NCBI GenBank assembly: GCA_036362985.1
Contig: JAYGXS010000003.1
Span: 64,655,298 to 64,719,297 of the forward strand
Source of the DNA: Ligula intestinalis
Lineage: Eukaryota > Platyhelminthes > Cestoda > Diphyllobothriidea > Diphyllobothriidae
Length of the DNA stretch: 64,000 nucleotides
Direction: 5' to 3'
In this document: positions 20,666-33,800 of the stretch, in pieces
How the letters are laid out: every line of letters starts with the position of its first letter
How positions within the stretch are numbered: position 1 is the first letter of the stretch
The notes under the pieces: generated by a model
The model's input: only the letters and a program-made list of their open reading frames with translations
Database searches by the model: none
Told to the model about the DNA's origin: nothing
Program-made: the position numbers and the translations under genes

Positions 20666-21690
20666 ATTGCATAAGGTCTGCGGTGTTCCACCGCAGGTTC
20701 TCATGAACACGTATACGGCCGAATAGGCGAACGCAATGGTGGAATGATCCGGTGTAGGCAGGTGAAGCTAGTTCCGCTGATGTAATTATTGGAACTATAA
20801 GCACGCGGGTGTCCATTCATGCAGATGTGTGTTGTAAAGTTGCGGTAACTGTAATGGCCTAATAGGTCCATGCAAGCGTGAAATGACCTATGTTACCATG
20901 TAATGCTAACGCGATGGGTGTGCATTGGAATTATTAACATACATAACGCCACTAACTGAAGGTCAAGCATAGTCCATTTATCTACAAAATTATGACGGCC
21001 CAACAGTGTTAGGAACCAGCGCACCAGTGTCTACGGACATATTAGAAGAGGAAAAAAGCAAACGCGCAGTCTTATGAGACGACGTGCGAAAACTTCGCTG
21101 ATGGAGATAAAAAATCGAGGCGACAAAGATGGGCACAGCGAAGTTCAGTGTGGGTGTGTGGATAAACATAAAAAGGACAAAGCAAATGGTCAGAAGAAGA
21201 AGAAGAAGAGAAATTTGGCAAAAAACTGCACGATATCTAGGGGAGGGAGGGAAAGGCGGAGTCGGCGGCGGCCTGCACATCCAGATTCGGGGGAACGCAG
21301 TATGCACCAGGCAGGCGGGAGTATAATTCGTAGATAGTAGAAGTGCATATAAGTACAAAGGTGTATGCAAGGCTTGACGTCAGTAGGGGGGGGGGGGGAT
21401 AATCGAGGGTGAGAATGTACAGATAACGCGAGCAAAAATACACAGAGAAGCAACAGACTCCCAGGTGGGTGAGGTTGGGCGTCGAAATGCAAGTTTACTA
21501 AGAGAATTTGAATAAGCGGGGTAGGGGGAGGGGGAGACGGTGTGATAGAGAAACGGTGGGAGGCCTATAGGAGGTAACCCAGTTGCACAGGCGAAAAGTG
21601 GGATGGACCAACTGCGCCCAATGTCATTTGGAGTTTGCGGAAAACCGGGAGAGGGTTTGAGAAATAGGAGTAGGCGGCTGATTTGCTGAT

Positions 21691-21800
21691 TTATTCATAG
21701 GCGTCATACGGGTAAACGGAGACTTGTTGATAGTTGGAATTCGAGGGCCCATGGCGATGGCTGAAACCGTAGGCGTCCTTACCACCGGCACCATTCCGAT
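21691..21800 (-). CDS. prom: Prominin last coding exon: C-terminal tail
   Basis: The acceptor is CTTTTTGCCTAACAG (AG at 21802-21801). Two bases complete the codon split at 30391 to give aspartate, and the frame continues RNGAGGKDAYGFSHRHG to the end QVSVYPYDAYE and TAA (21693-21691). A tail rich in Gly, Tyr and His is in keeping with prominin C-termini, which carry tyrosines. An AATAAA hexamer overlaps the stop codon on the minus strand; a real polyadenylation signal farther downstream was not located. Confidence 0.75.
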
Positions 21801-24800
21801 CTGTTAGGCAAAAAGAAAATATAACAAAAAGGTCAGAGGGTGGCTTGGAGAGGAGAATAAGCCCGACGTTCTGTGCATGCAGTCGTATATATTTGTGTGC
21901 ACTGGGAAGTGCTTGATCATGGCTGTGGGAACCAGGAGCGAGTATGCTTGAAGTGTTTCCGCAGCTCGACGCCCTCCTACCTGGTGGGGCCACAGACAAG
22001 GCCAGTCAGAGCATACGACCTCGCGCGAAGACAGTTTTCAGCGTGCCTCGGGCCAGGCGCAGTGGTGCGCGGCCCCTCATTGCTGGTGAACGCATGCAAC
22101 GTGTCTTTTCTGTCCTGCCTTCAATCCGTCCAATGAGATTCCTGCGTTAATAGACTAGCCTCATTTAGTAGATTGGCCTCAATGCGGTGTCTGCCCCGGA
22201 CATCACGTCGGACCACGCCGCTCTAGTGGAAGGACAGGCATTCAAATCTTCTACTACCTATTTTTCAACCCCTCAGTACACAACAGGCCTGGAAGCTCAC
22301 AGCCATTAGGGTTAACCCTATTAGCCCTAGCACAACGTGATAAAGTCACTTATTACATCATCACGCTGCACTTGTAAGCCCAGCAGAAGTGAGACAGCCT
22401 ACGATCATCCACACTGAATTCAATTGCGAGTGTGTACGACATAAATAAGCTGTAATTACCCCTGTAATGTTCAAATAAACAGTGGTAACGATCAGGAAGC
22501 ATAAAACTGGATCGCCCCTATGAGCTTAAAAGTAAAACCTATAAAAAGTTAGAAAACGCCGGCACAGAGAAGAAAATTCAAAAGGCTGACGACAAACGAG
22601 ACGAACACAACATTATGTAATCGATAAAAGACCCAACAGGGGAGAGCCGAAGAAGCCACCAATCGAGGGTGACAAAGTCCGCATTATGAATTGGGAAATA
22701 CATCATCAGAAGGGGGGTCATCTAAAGTATTGTGAGTAACGACAGTTCTTTCATGGTATATTGCATGCTACAAGTTATGAAAAAAAATAAAATGCCGAAA
22801 TATAAAGAATGCCAAAGTATGACGCTCAGAATGCCACAGTGTTTTATTGGCCGATCCCTTTGAAGTACTATTAATATTACAGGTACATAGGAGTACCAAT
22901 GGGAGACGAATTCGGATGATATATCGACCAATAAAAGTCAGTATTGAGCCGCAAGGTGACCAGTGGGCGCACCACTGTCACATTCTGAGCAAAATCAAAC
23001 ATTAAAATAGAAGTGATCGGGAAGATGTAGAAGTACAAGCAGCAGAGTAGAGTCCAATATTCGAGGCCCAGATTTGTGCGCCAAGACTGGAACGGCCTGT
23101 TCATTGTCCTCCATAGAAATAGGCTTAAACTAACAGAGACCACCACTCAGTCTAAAATGTACTCTGAATAAAAACACCCTATAATATCATACCAAACGAA
23201 CAGAAATATTGAAAGACATTCAAATAAAAGTCCCAATCTCGGTTAAACTTGACTGAAGGTACGCCTTGATTACTGAAAACCAACAGTTAAGACCATGCAT
23301 GCTGTGCTGTTAGTGATTTATCTGCATACAGGCCCTAACGGCACATCACTAAAAGAATGCATGAAATAACCCACCGCTACAGTGTTATTTATTAGCCGAA
23401 GAGTGAAAGAGGTGCGTTTTCTGTGAATGATCCAATTTGGACAAACTTACTGCTGCTGCCGCTGCTGACAAGACCAAACAAATTCAGCCTTAATCGAATT
23501 TATTTGGGCCCTCACTTCCAAGGCACAAATTCAAAATGCTGTTTACGGGCGCGGTAAACAAATTACCCCAGATTTGCAGCACTCGGAATGCAACTACGCC
23601 TCAATGGAGGAAACGTAGTTTTCTTCTTTCAGCTGGCTACACTGAACAGCGGTAGGAAAAACACTGGCTTACAGAACACAGACAAGGTGCACGACTGGAA
23701 TGCGGACACGCGGTCCAGCACGCCTAAGGCAAAAAAGCACACGCGAGAGTAAACCAAAAGAAAAAGATGGCAAGAATTCTGCACTTTCAGCTAGCAACGA
23801 ATCACAGGGTGCAGTTTTTTTTAACTACAAAGTACACTTACTTAGAGAGCGAATAAAGGCGTTTATGCACTAAACTTGATTGTCGAAAATTACATCCTTT
23901 AAGAAAGTACCGCAAAAAATGCATTTATCGAAGAAGTGGCTGCCGGTAAAAGGTGACAAAATGGAAATAGTTCAGTTTCTGTGATGATAGAAGGCTATCT
24001 GCCTTGTCGGACGAAAGTTTCACTCAATCAATGCATAGATGGCAAGGGAGACCAATCACAGTTTACTTCTAAAATTGATAAAAATTAATCTAGCAAGTCG
24101 ATACTTGTTGACCATGTGGGGTGTGTGTGTGTGTGTTCGACCATCGATTTCGATGAAGTCCATCAGGTGCACCGACAGGTTGGTACACAAGGTGACAGTC
24201 TCAGGTGTTAGCTTTCAAGTGATTGAAGACGCAGTAAGCGGCTCCGCACTCTTCACCTTCAAACGGAGTCTCGGAGACGAAACAGGTTCCAGCGTAGGCT
24301 TCTTTCCACATGCAAGCCGAAACATCGCCTAACTTATTCTTAAGTGACAGTAGCCGTTTGCGCTGGTACTAATGTACTATCTGCCCCAAGCCCACCCTTA
24401 GTAAGTGTCTAGTCAGACTTTAGTAAACCAGGATTGGTACTGCTACTTCTAATACTACTTACTAGGGTGTAGCTTAGTGACATTACTTACTGGTAATATT
24501 ACTGCTTTGTAAGTCAGAAAAGACGCTGATTAAAGCCAGCACTGGGCTCATATCCCCTCAATCTCGGCAGGAAGTCTAGTAGTACTGGTGCTGGCACTAA
24601 CGCCACCATCTGTCAGATGTAACGCTGATTAAGCCAACGCTAGGGCTCATATTCCCTTGGTCTCAACAAGGAGTGTGACTCTGGGTTTAACTACTTCGGG
24701 TAAGTACATGGTTGAAGTCCTGAGCACAGCAGCGTTTGCCTTGGTTTCCGCAGTCTCACCTCGATCCATCGAGCTGTGTACGTTTCTGGTAGGTACGGAC

Positions 24801-27800
24801 TAAGATACTGTTGCTATAGATACCATGTGGGGTATGCGGTAGCGGACCAGCAAAAATTTATGGAAAGCTACTAGCACGCGTGTTAATAAGCAGTCGAGTG
24901 GCCTGCTTCCTGCTAGACAAAGAACGCTAACTAGATATTTTCAGAGTTTATACATCAGACGTCAAGGCAAAATTACATTCGATTGGGATAATAGTAACCC
25001 AGGGATCGACAAGGTGAGCGAAATTAACTGATCTCAGTCTCTGATTTAAATACTCACACAAAGTGGACGCAGTGGGATGCGGTAATGTAACAGTGAACGG
25101 TGTATTAGACTATTCTCTGTCAGTACCAATCTGCGTCCTTAAATAACGACCGGATTTATCACATTCTGGTAAGTGTTAACCTAGTGACTTTCTTCAGAAG
25201 GTTCAAACTCCTGCCCAACTTCTTGACGAACTCAGTAAATCACATCCTTCATCTGCTGACTATCAATACAAAGGACGCACGCACACGGACAACAATAACT
25301 AAATACGGTGCCAGAGCGTCCAGCCTTGATCCCGTTTTCGACGAATGCGTAAAGCAACTGCAAGTGCAGTAGAGCTATTTCTTACAACAAAAGTACACCC
25401 AACCTATGGTAAGTGAGGTCTGGAGCTGAAACTGCTCATCGTTGATAACAACAATCAGGGATAAGATTCTGAATATACCAAAATATGCGAGGCCCAGATA
25501 ATTCATTAGAAAGAGGAGAGACGTTCTCTGGGACCAATATTTTATTTGCCCGACGTTTTGNNNNNNNNNNNNNNNNNNNNNNNNNNNNNNNNNNNNNNNN
25601 NNNNNNNNNNNNNNNNNNNNNNNNNNNNNNNNNNNNNNNNNNNNNNNNNNNNNNNNNNNNNNNNNNNNNNNNNNNNNNNNNNNNNNNNNNNNNNNNNNNN
25701 NNNNNNNNNNNNNNNNNNNNNNNNNNNNNNNNNNNNNNNNNNNNNNNNNNNNNNNNNNNNNNNNNNNNNNNNNNNNNNNNNNNNNNNNNNNNNNNNNNNN
25801 NNNNNNNNNNNNNNNNNNNNNNNNNNNNNNNNNNNNNNNNNNNNNNNNNNNNNNNNNNNNNNNNNNNNNNNNNNNNNNNNNNNNNNNNNNNNNNNNNNNN
25901 NNNNNNNNNNNNNNNNNNNNNNNNNNNNNNNNNNNNNNNNNNNNNNNNNNNNNNNNNNNNATTTTATTATCCCTTGACAATGGCCTCGAGCGAGAGTCCA
26001 AAACGTCAAGCAAATAAAATATTGGTCCCAGAGAACGTCTCTCCTCTTTCTAAGGGATAAGATTGTTGCCGTGTCTGCTGAAATCCCGTAACCTACTACT
26101 CGACAGTTCAGTCCTCGTTGCCGATTATGCTCAGCGTGTGTCACGAGCTGGATGGCAGGAGAATTGCATTAATTAGTTTGCAGTGATAAGAGAATTGTGT
26201 AAATCTATCGCACTCTCTGTTCCCTTATCCGCCTGAACCTGGTGTCGTGTAACAAAGCCAAGAATATCGGAGGCAGAATTGGACGCAAGTGACTGGCCCG
26301 GTGTGCTAACACACATTCCTCCATGTGAAGCATTTATTATGGGAGCGCATACCAAATAACGCCTGTCGTATCCTGATCTGGCTACTGTGTTGCTCAAGCA
26401 AATATATCACATAGCCCGTCTAAGGCCACTTAGAATGCACCAGTTCTCGTTCGCGCCCAGTCACGCTTAATAACAAAGTTTACTGCAAAACATCAACAAC
26501 TTCTGGGTCCCCTAAGCACCCAATTTCTATGCATTATCGTGTAGGCAGTAGTCTCTATTGCAGAAAAGCTGACAACTTACTAACCTGAAAAATTCCCAGA
26601 AGCCAATTTTGTGGAGAAAGACTAGAGATATCGTCTGCCTTGTGACTATATCAACCTCCCTTTGGAGTTAAGAAAGCTAACCTCGAAATTCCTTTTCATA
26701 CACTGAAGTTTGGACTTGATGACCATATACACGCCATTGTCACAAATGTGAAATAATGAGAGCAAAACATTCGAATTAAGTGAAGTTATGGCGGACACGA
26801 ATCAAACGGGGAGCACAAATGAGAGATAAAACACATTTGAAAACTGGAGGAAGGTCGCAATTTAGCCAGCAAGAGTAAACCTAAAAATAACGACGACGAC
26901 AACAAAAAACTGAAAAGCACGGACGCTGTTGCTTTCCAATCCAAATGGAAGAAGAGGTGGGCAGTTGAAAGGTCGTAGGTAAATAAGCCGAAGGAAACTC
27001 GGTACAAGATAGCTTGACAGAGGGTAGAGGGGCGGGGCTCGCCGATCAAGCTCGATCAATTGTGCCTTGGGACTCACAGCGCACAGCGGCTAGTCTATTA
27101 TGAACAGAAAGACTTTGCCTACAAAGATCCGGGAGACTGGGATGGCAATTGATGGCTTATTAACCGTCATTAGACAGCCACTCCCAACCCGCCGGAGAGC
27201 TACCCCCGAGGCTCTAACCGGTAACCTGTTGGTTATACGCACAATGCTCTAACCACTGAGACACGGAATCGGAATCCTGTTGCGTACGATTGGGTGTATT
27301 AAAAATGGCAGAGGGCAGCGCTCACCAATTGCGTTACGAGACATGCAATATGCTGGATAATATATATCCAGTGGCAGAAGTGCGAGGTACATAAATAAGT
27401 ATAAGGACATTACCGACAAAGACATGGGACACTACAAAGGCCATTTATGGCTTATATTTCCGTCATCAGGTAGTGATACTCAACTGCAGTGTTGCTGTTG
27501 AAATTGCTGCCACACTCGAGTTTCGAATTCGCGTCTCTCCGGTCAGAGGCGAACGCCTTAAACATTGAGCTATCGAGCTCGCAGTCTTGTCGGTATTAGA
27601 TGGGGGATATACAGTAGCAGATACGCGTACATCGATCTTATAAAGGACACACTCGTCCGCCCATGTTGCCATTAGAGCTCTCATTCGAATCTTCACAGCG
27701 AGACGGCTAGGATATAAGCAGAAGGACATTACCGACAAGGACATGGGACACTAGAATAGCCATTCCGGCCTCATTAGGAGTCATCAGCTAGTGATACCCA

Positions 27801-30800
27801 ACTCCAGTGTTGTTGCTGAAATTGCTGCCATAACCGAGTTTCTTAACTTGGGATCTCTGCGGTCGAGGCGAACGTCCTAACCATTAAGCTACGAGCTCAC
27901 AGTCTCGAGGGTATTAGATCGGGGATATACAGTAACAGATACGCGTACATCAAATACTAGAGGCAGAAAGACTTTGCCTAGAAAGATCCAGAAGACAGGG
28001 ATGGACATTGATGGCTAAGTAAACGTAATTAGCCAGCCAAACCCAACCCGCCGGAGAGATACCTCCGAGGCTCGAACCTATAAACCTGTTGGTTTTAAGT
28101 GTAACGCCCCAACCGCCGAGGCGGGGATTCATTGCCAACGACTGTATTAACAATGGTAAGAAAGGAATAGGGGCGTGCAAGAATTTAGCAAGCAGGTGTG
28201 TACAGCATCGGGCGCCAAATCGTTAGTTCAAACTAATTCGGCTTTGAGAAGTAGAAGACGACTCGATCGCTGGGACTTCTACATCTCAATTACTTCCTGG
28301 GACTCGCATGTTCGCTTGTATTAGTAATTTGGCTTTACTCACCTCCCGATTTGATAGTTTCAGTTGCATTGGGCTGTTATTACCAAAATGTTGATTTTTC
28401 TGGGGAGAGCCAGATTATGCGTCGTAGTTACCGCTGTAGTCAACAAGCTCTAAATCTCTCCAAAATTCGAATCACAAACCCGTTTCTAAGGTCAATATGC
28501 CAGCAGAAGCTGTGGCATAATGCGTGATATTCACTGTATTACCTTACTTTATTTGTTCAGTTGTGGGGGGCAGTTATCATGTAGAACGCAACCAGAGATC
28601 ACATTGCACGGACAGGAAATGGCCGTGTGACCATAGGACTCCCTACAGCTCATTACTACCCACTGGCAGGAACGAAATGACATCCCTTCAATTTTGCTGC
28701 TACCTCAGTAATGAAGCAAACTGTTGCGCGAGGTGATTGGAGCGTGTGAACAACTAAACACGTGTGTGTGGAACCCGCTCACGCATAGCGAGTGTCAGCC
28801 AAGCAACCTAACGGGCGCAATCCAGCTTCCTACTTGCTGATAGTTTTTTGGGATCGTCACAGGCTTGCAAGTGTGAAACGTCAGGTAGAGATCACCTGCC
28901 CTTCTCCTGCCGCTTCAAGACCGGTGGCCGACATTTTCGCCAACATATAACATAGGCAAAATAGAATTACCAAAAACACAAGAGGGACTTGAATGGTCAT
29001 TTCTGGCTCATTAGCCGTCAGCAGCAAGCCATACCCAACACCAGGTAATGCAAAATCCGAAGTGCAAAACCGTGACCTGCTAGTTAGAAGCCTAAAACCC
29101 CAACCGTTGAGTCACGGACCCGTTGTCCTGTTGGTTGCGATCGGGTGTGCTGAAATAACGGTAGAGGGGGGGGGCGCTTACCAATCACGTTACGGGACAT
29201 ATTCAGTGTCTGCGCTACGAAAGACACCATCCATATCTGCCTCAGCGGCCGTGAACTTCGCGTGAATTGGTTTATGATGAAGCGGAATTTCGAGAATCAT
29301 CAATCCCACCCTCTCCGCATGCACTTACTGTTCTCCAATGGAAAGATAAAGTCAGTAAGGACGCAGATAGTACTGGGCGCCGGGCTTAGAAAGGCCGGAC
29401 GGCTTGCGTGTGCGTATCATGCATGATCCGGCCGCTACTACGCATGCACAAAGATACGATTAGGGTGCATCGAACCTCACATAGATGAGAGATGCCCAAA
29501 AAAGGCCACACTATAGAGCCACTGCAATCTAACCCACAGACCTGCATGGAAGCACGGAGTTACCGACGCTTCGTAAACCCGCATTCAAGTCCATAATTTG
29601 GCACGACCTCCATGCTGGAGATACCGACATGACAGTCAGCTGAAGACGTGGCTGAGCACTGCCAAGTCGGACGCCGAACGCATGGGCTTCATAACTATTT
29701 ACGGCTTGCGAGAATGGAACAAGCACTGGGTTGACATCTGCGATACGCTCGCTTTCGATCGCTGCCAATGAGCCGCCGCTATCCGCGAAGCCGATTCATC
29801 CAACAACAGGAGCTAATCGGATCAAGCACAAGTACAGCTACGACTTCCACACGCAGATACAAGATGAACGCAGAGCTCCCAAAGTCTGACTTGACTGAAC
29901 GTCGTCGTAGAAAAAAAAGCACAGAAGGTGACGATAAAGAATGACTGCAAAAGTGCGTGTAAAAAGAGCGTGTAAATATAATCAGACGTAAACGCGTGTT
30001 TAGTAGGGGAGGCGAGACAAATACTCGGGTGGAGGGGTAATCGAATTTGGCGACAAACTGAGAAATGCATTCATGTCATTTTACAAACCAGACACAACTG
30101 GCGCATTGCTGGTAAACAGAGATTTTACAGTGGCAGGCAGAGAGGATAATAAATCGGGCGGCAGAAAAGAGGTTGCTGCATAGAGAGAGAGCCGGCTAAA
30201 CAAGGCAGTAGCAGCATCAGCAGACAAGTGTCACCTACCAATACACTACTTAGAGGCTTCTAGAAGCGCGACCGACTGAGAAGCTAGTAAATGCACGAGA
30301 AGAAGGCGGACAGAGGAATGAAAAAAAAACTGACTGGGAAGGGGTGCAAAATAGGTCAATGAAAAATAGGCCGGACCTCACCCAACGTACCTTTTTTGCT
30401 ACCTTTGGGCCCGCGGCCTTTCCTAAAATGAAGCAAATAGAAGTATGCGATCAAGTAGTATAAAAATTTATTTTCAAAGGGAAACCAGTCAGAGCTTTCC
30501 TCCTCTCAGTTCGAAATGGCTTAATTAAGCATCAATTGAAATATGAGAAGAATGGTGGCACAATGCAAACGGGGAAAAAACAGACGACGGCCTCTAAACC
30601 AGCACCGACAACATAACTTTGAGAACTACAGCAGATGCGTCTTCATCGCGTTCCCACCCGCCCTCACGGCGGCCAAGGTCTGCTACCTCAATCTGCCTAC
30701 TGTGGCGCGGCTTTCGAATGGGAACCACCCATTTTTTTTGCTCTCTATTCACGTGGGAATTTATTATCCTATACCATTCTCTCTAATCCTCTGCATTGTT

Positions 30801-33800
30801 TGTCTGCATTTGTGATCATGAGGTCATATCTACAGCACACTGCTACCTTTCTAAATGCACGAAAACAAGTTATTTTATCTACAACATATCACCATCCCAA
30901 TATTTGTCAAAGGCGGCCAATCTGTCGCATATGCAATTCACCAACAACACCTACATCGACAATTCTCGGTTGGATGACAACACGAAGCAAAAAGCGTGTG
31001 AAGAAGCGGAAATGGAGAAGTTGAAAGCCGATCTGTTTCCATAGCTGATGTAAATGTCATGAAAAACTTGACATGTGAGTATCACATGACCATTTACCTT
31101 TGTCCTTTTAAAATGACCCTTAATTTACCTTACCATCTGCTCTCCGTGAATGGATCCATTTTTGCTAAAAATTCAGGTTTGTAAAATCCTCAATATAGCA
31201 TTCTTCTTCTTCTTCTCCTTCTTCTTCTTCCTCCTCTTCTATCTCCCCTCCTCTCCATCGCTGTTTTTGATTACGGAGCAGCCCCTCACAACCATGTTGC
31301 TCTGATTCCTCCTCCGCGCTGCCGGGATTGAGGCCCACCCGGCGGGGCTCCTGATTCAACAAGGGCTACAAGCCAGCCAATAATAAAGCTCTGGCAACCC
31401 AGCCATCCTAATTACCATCGTTGTACTTGTTACGGCTGTGATCATGCCTGATCTAGCCGACCTCAATGATGTCACGAACGGTACCTTTCCATGCGTGGCG
31501 ATTAGCGGCAGCGGATCTGGAAAGCTCCACCCAGTCCCTTCTCCAGCGACGGAGGCCGAAGATAGAAGGTCCAAGAACGGTTTCCATGTCTTGACGGACG
31601 GTGTCTAGCCAGGTCTTCAGTTGCCCTCCTCTTCAACGTTTCCAGGTGGGCTGCGGTGCCGGGTCGAGGGCAGCATAGGTAAGCTCGTGGGGCGGACGAC
31701 GGAGAAAGTGTCCAAACGACCTCAGTCGACTTTCTTGAATGGCCTGAGATATCCTCGTGATACGATCGCAGCGGATGCGGACTGTCTCATTTGAGATGAA
31801 GTCGCTATACTTAACTCGCAGGATCGTCCTCAGGCACTGGTGGTCAAAGACCTCCAGTCTTCGCTCATCTTCAGCGCGTACAGCCCAGCATTCACATCCA
31901 TAGAGGAGGACTGACCGGATGGATGCACTAAATACACGAATCTTCGTGGCGATGGAGATGTCACGTTGGATCCATAGGCGCTTTCGAAGGATTGAGAAAA
32001 CCCAGCGAGCAGCATCGATACGGGAGACAATTACCTTCTTGCTCTGCCCATTCGGTAGCAGCCTCGCCCCGAGGTATTCAAAGCTGTCTACTTCTTCAAG
32101 TTGATGACCATTAATCCCCAGGGGTGCCTTTTCCTGGTCAGGGATGCAGCTCGAGAACAACTTCGTCTTTCCGGAATTTATGGACATGCCTACCGACATA
32201 GCGATCTCATTTAACCATGACACTAATGACTGTAGACCATCAAAGTTTGAGGCAATCAGCGCAATATCATCGGCGTAGTCAAGATCAGTAAGTCGGCGTC
32301 CGGGTACAAGTTCAACACCGTCCTCTTCATGTAGGGCTTTGCCGAGAATCCAGTCAATGACGTAGTTAAACAGAATGGGCGAAAGGACGCAGCCCTGTTG
32401 GACACCAGACCGGATATCAAACGACTGAGAGAGATTGTTGTGGACCAGGACTCGTGCGGTGGTAGGCCGATAGTAGGCCTTAATCATCGCAATGAATTTG
32501 GTCGGCATTCCATCCAGTTCCATTATTCGCCACAGGGACTCACGATGGATGGAATCGAATTCGGCGGCAAAGTCGACTAAGCAAATGGCCGTCGGTTGCT
32601 GGTAGCCATGGCGGAATTTTAGAGTGCGCCTCAGTGTGAATATTTGATCCGCACATCCACGCCCAGCTCGGAATCCGGCTTGGTTGGGTCGTGTCCTGGA
32701 GTCACGTACAGACTGGAAGGGCCTGAGAAGAACAACAGCGAAGGTCTTTGCAGCAACATCGATAAGACTTATGCCACGGTAGTTCGCGCATCTTGTCTTG
32801 TCTCCCTTCTTGTGGACAGGTACAAGGATACCTGAGCCCCAGTCATCGGGAACGGTCTCTTCTCGCCACGCCTGTACAATCACCTCATGGAGCCGATAAG
32901 CCAGGGTGTCGACACAGGACTTGTAGATTTCTGCAGGAATACCATCCTCTCCGCACGCCTTGTTGTTGCGTAGCCTCTGCATTGCATCGGTAACTTCGTC
33001 TTCAGAAGGGATGTCACACGACACTGCGTAGGCAGGAGAGGATTGAAAATCCGCTGTGGAGGAGAGGGAGGGTGTGATGGGTTGTTTGTCAAAGTTGAGT
33101 AGGTGCTCGAAGTGTTCACGCCAGCGATTGACCTTGGCCGAGTTGTCGGCAATAAATCCTCCATTCACATCGCGAACAGAATCACAGAGTGTCGGGGGCT
33201 TACCACTAACCTGGCGTATGATTTGGTACAATTTGCGGGTGTCACCAACATTAGAAGCCTGCTCCATAGAAGTCGCCGTTTCGGACCAATACTTCTGCCC
33301 ATCATCTCTAGCCGAGTTTGCTATCAGCTTTCGAAGTTGGCGGAAGGAGGCATCGTTCCGGGACCTGGCTCGAGTCGTCTCGGCCGATAGCTGCAGGGCT
33401 CTTCCGCTGATCCAGTCACTGCGGCACCGCTGAGTGAATCCGATAATCTTCTCAGCTGCCCCATAGATGGATGTCTTCAGTGATGGCCACTTGCTACTGC
33501 CCTCGTTGTCAGCCTGGGTCATAAGACGGGACTAAATTTCTGTGCTTAAAGCCTCGGTAGCGTTGGTTTTCCGGAGCTTTGCGACATCAAGGCGTCTCGC
33601 ACGTGGCAGTTTGGGCACAGATGAGAGGTGAACCTTCAGGCGCGTGCGAACGAGAACATGGTCAGACCCGTGGACGTTACCAGTTTCGGAACCTCGCATC
33701 GACCTGCTATCGTGGACCCAGCTGCGAAACCGTGAACCAACTAGAATGTAATCGATCTGACTGGCGGTACGGCCTTCGTTCGAATACCAAGTCAGTAGAT

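Noticed and set aside
22722..23146. Hydrophobic minus frames as extra prominin transmembrane exons
   Set aside because: They lie between the microexon and the last exon, whose phases already join; there is no sequence match to prominin.
25375..26144. Long frames of about 140-212 codons around the gap
   Set aside because: Most of each frame is translated N; the real flanks are PLE terminal repeats.
27105..29170. Array of repeats considered as CRISPR
   Set aside because: The units are long, diverged tRNA-derived SINEs with pol III boxes in a eukaryotic intron; there are no short identical repeats with regular spacers.
31198..31362. Glu-rich minus frame (31165-31362)
   Set aside because: The glutamate run is translation of the TTC/CTC microsatellite.
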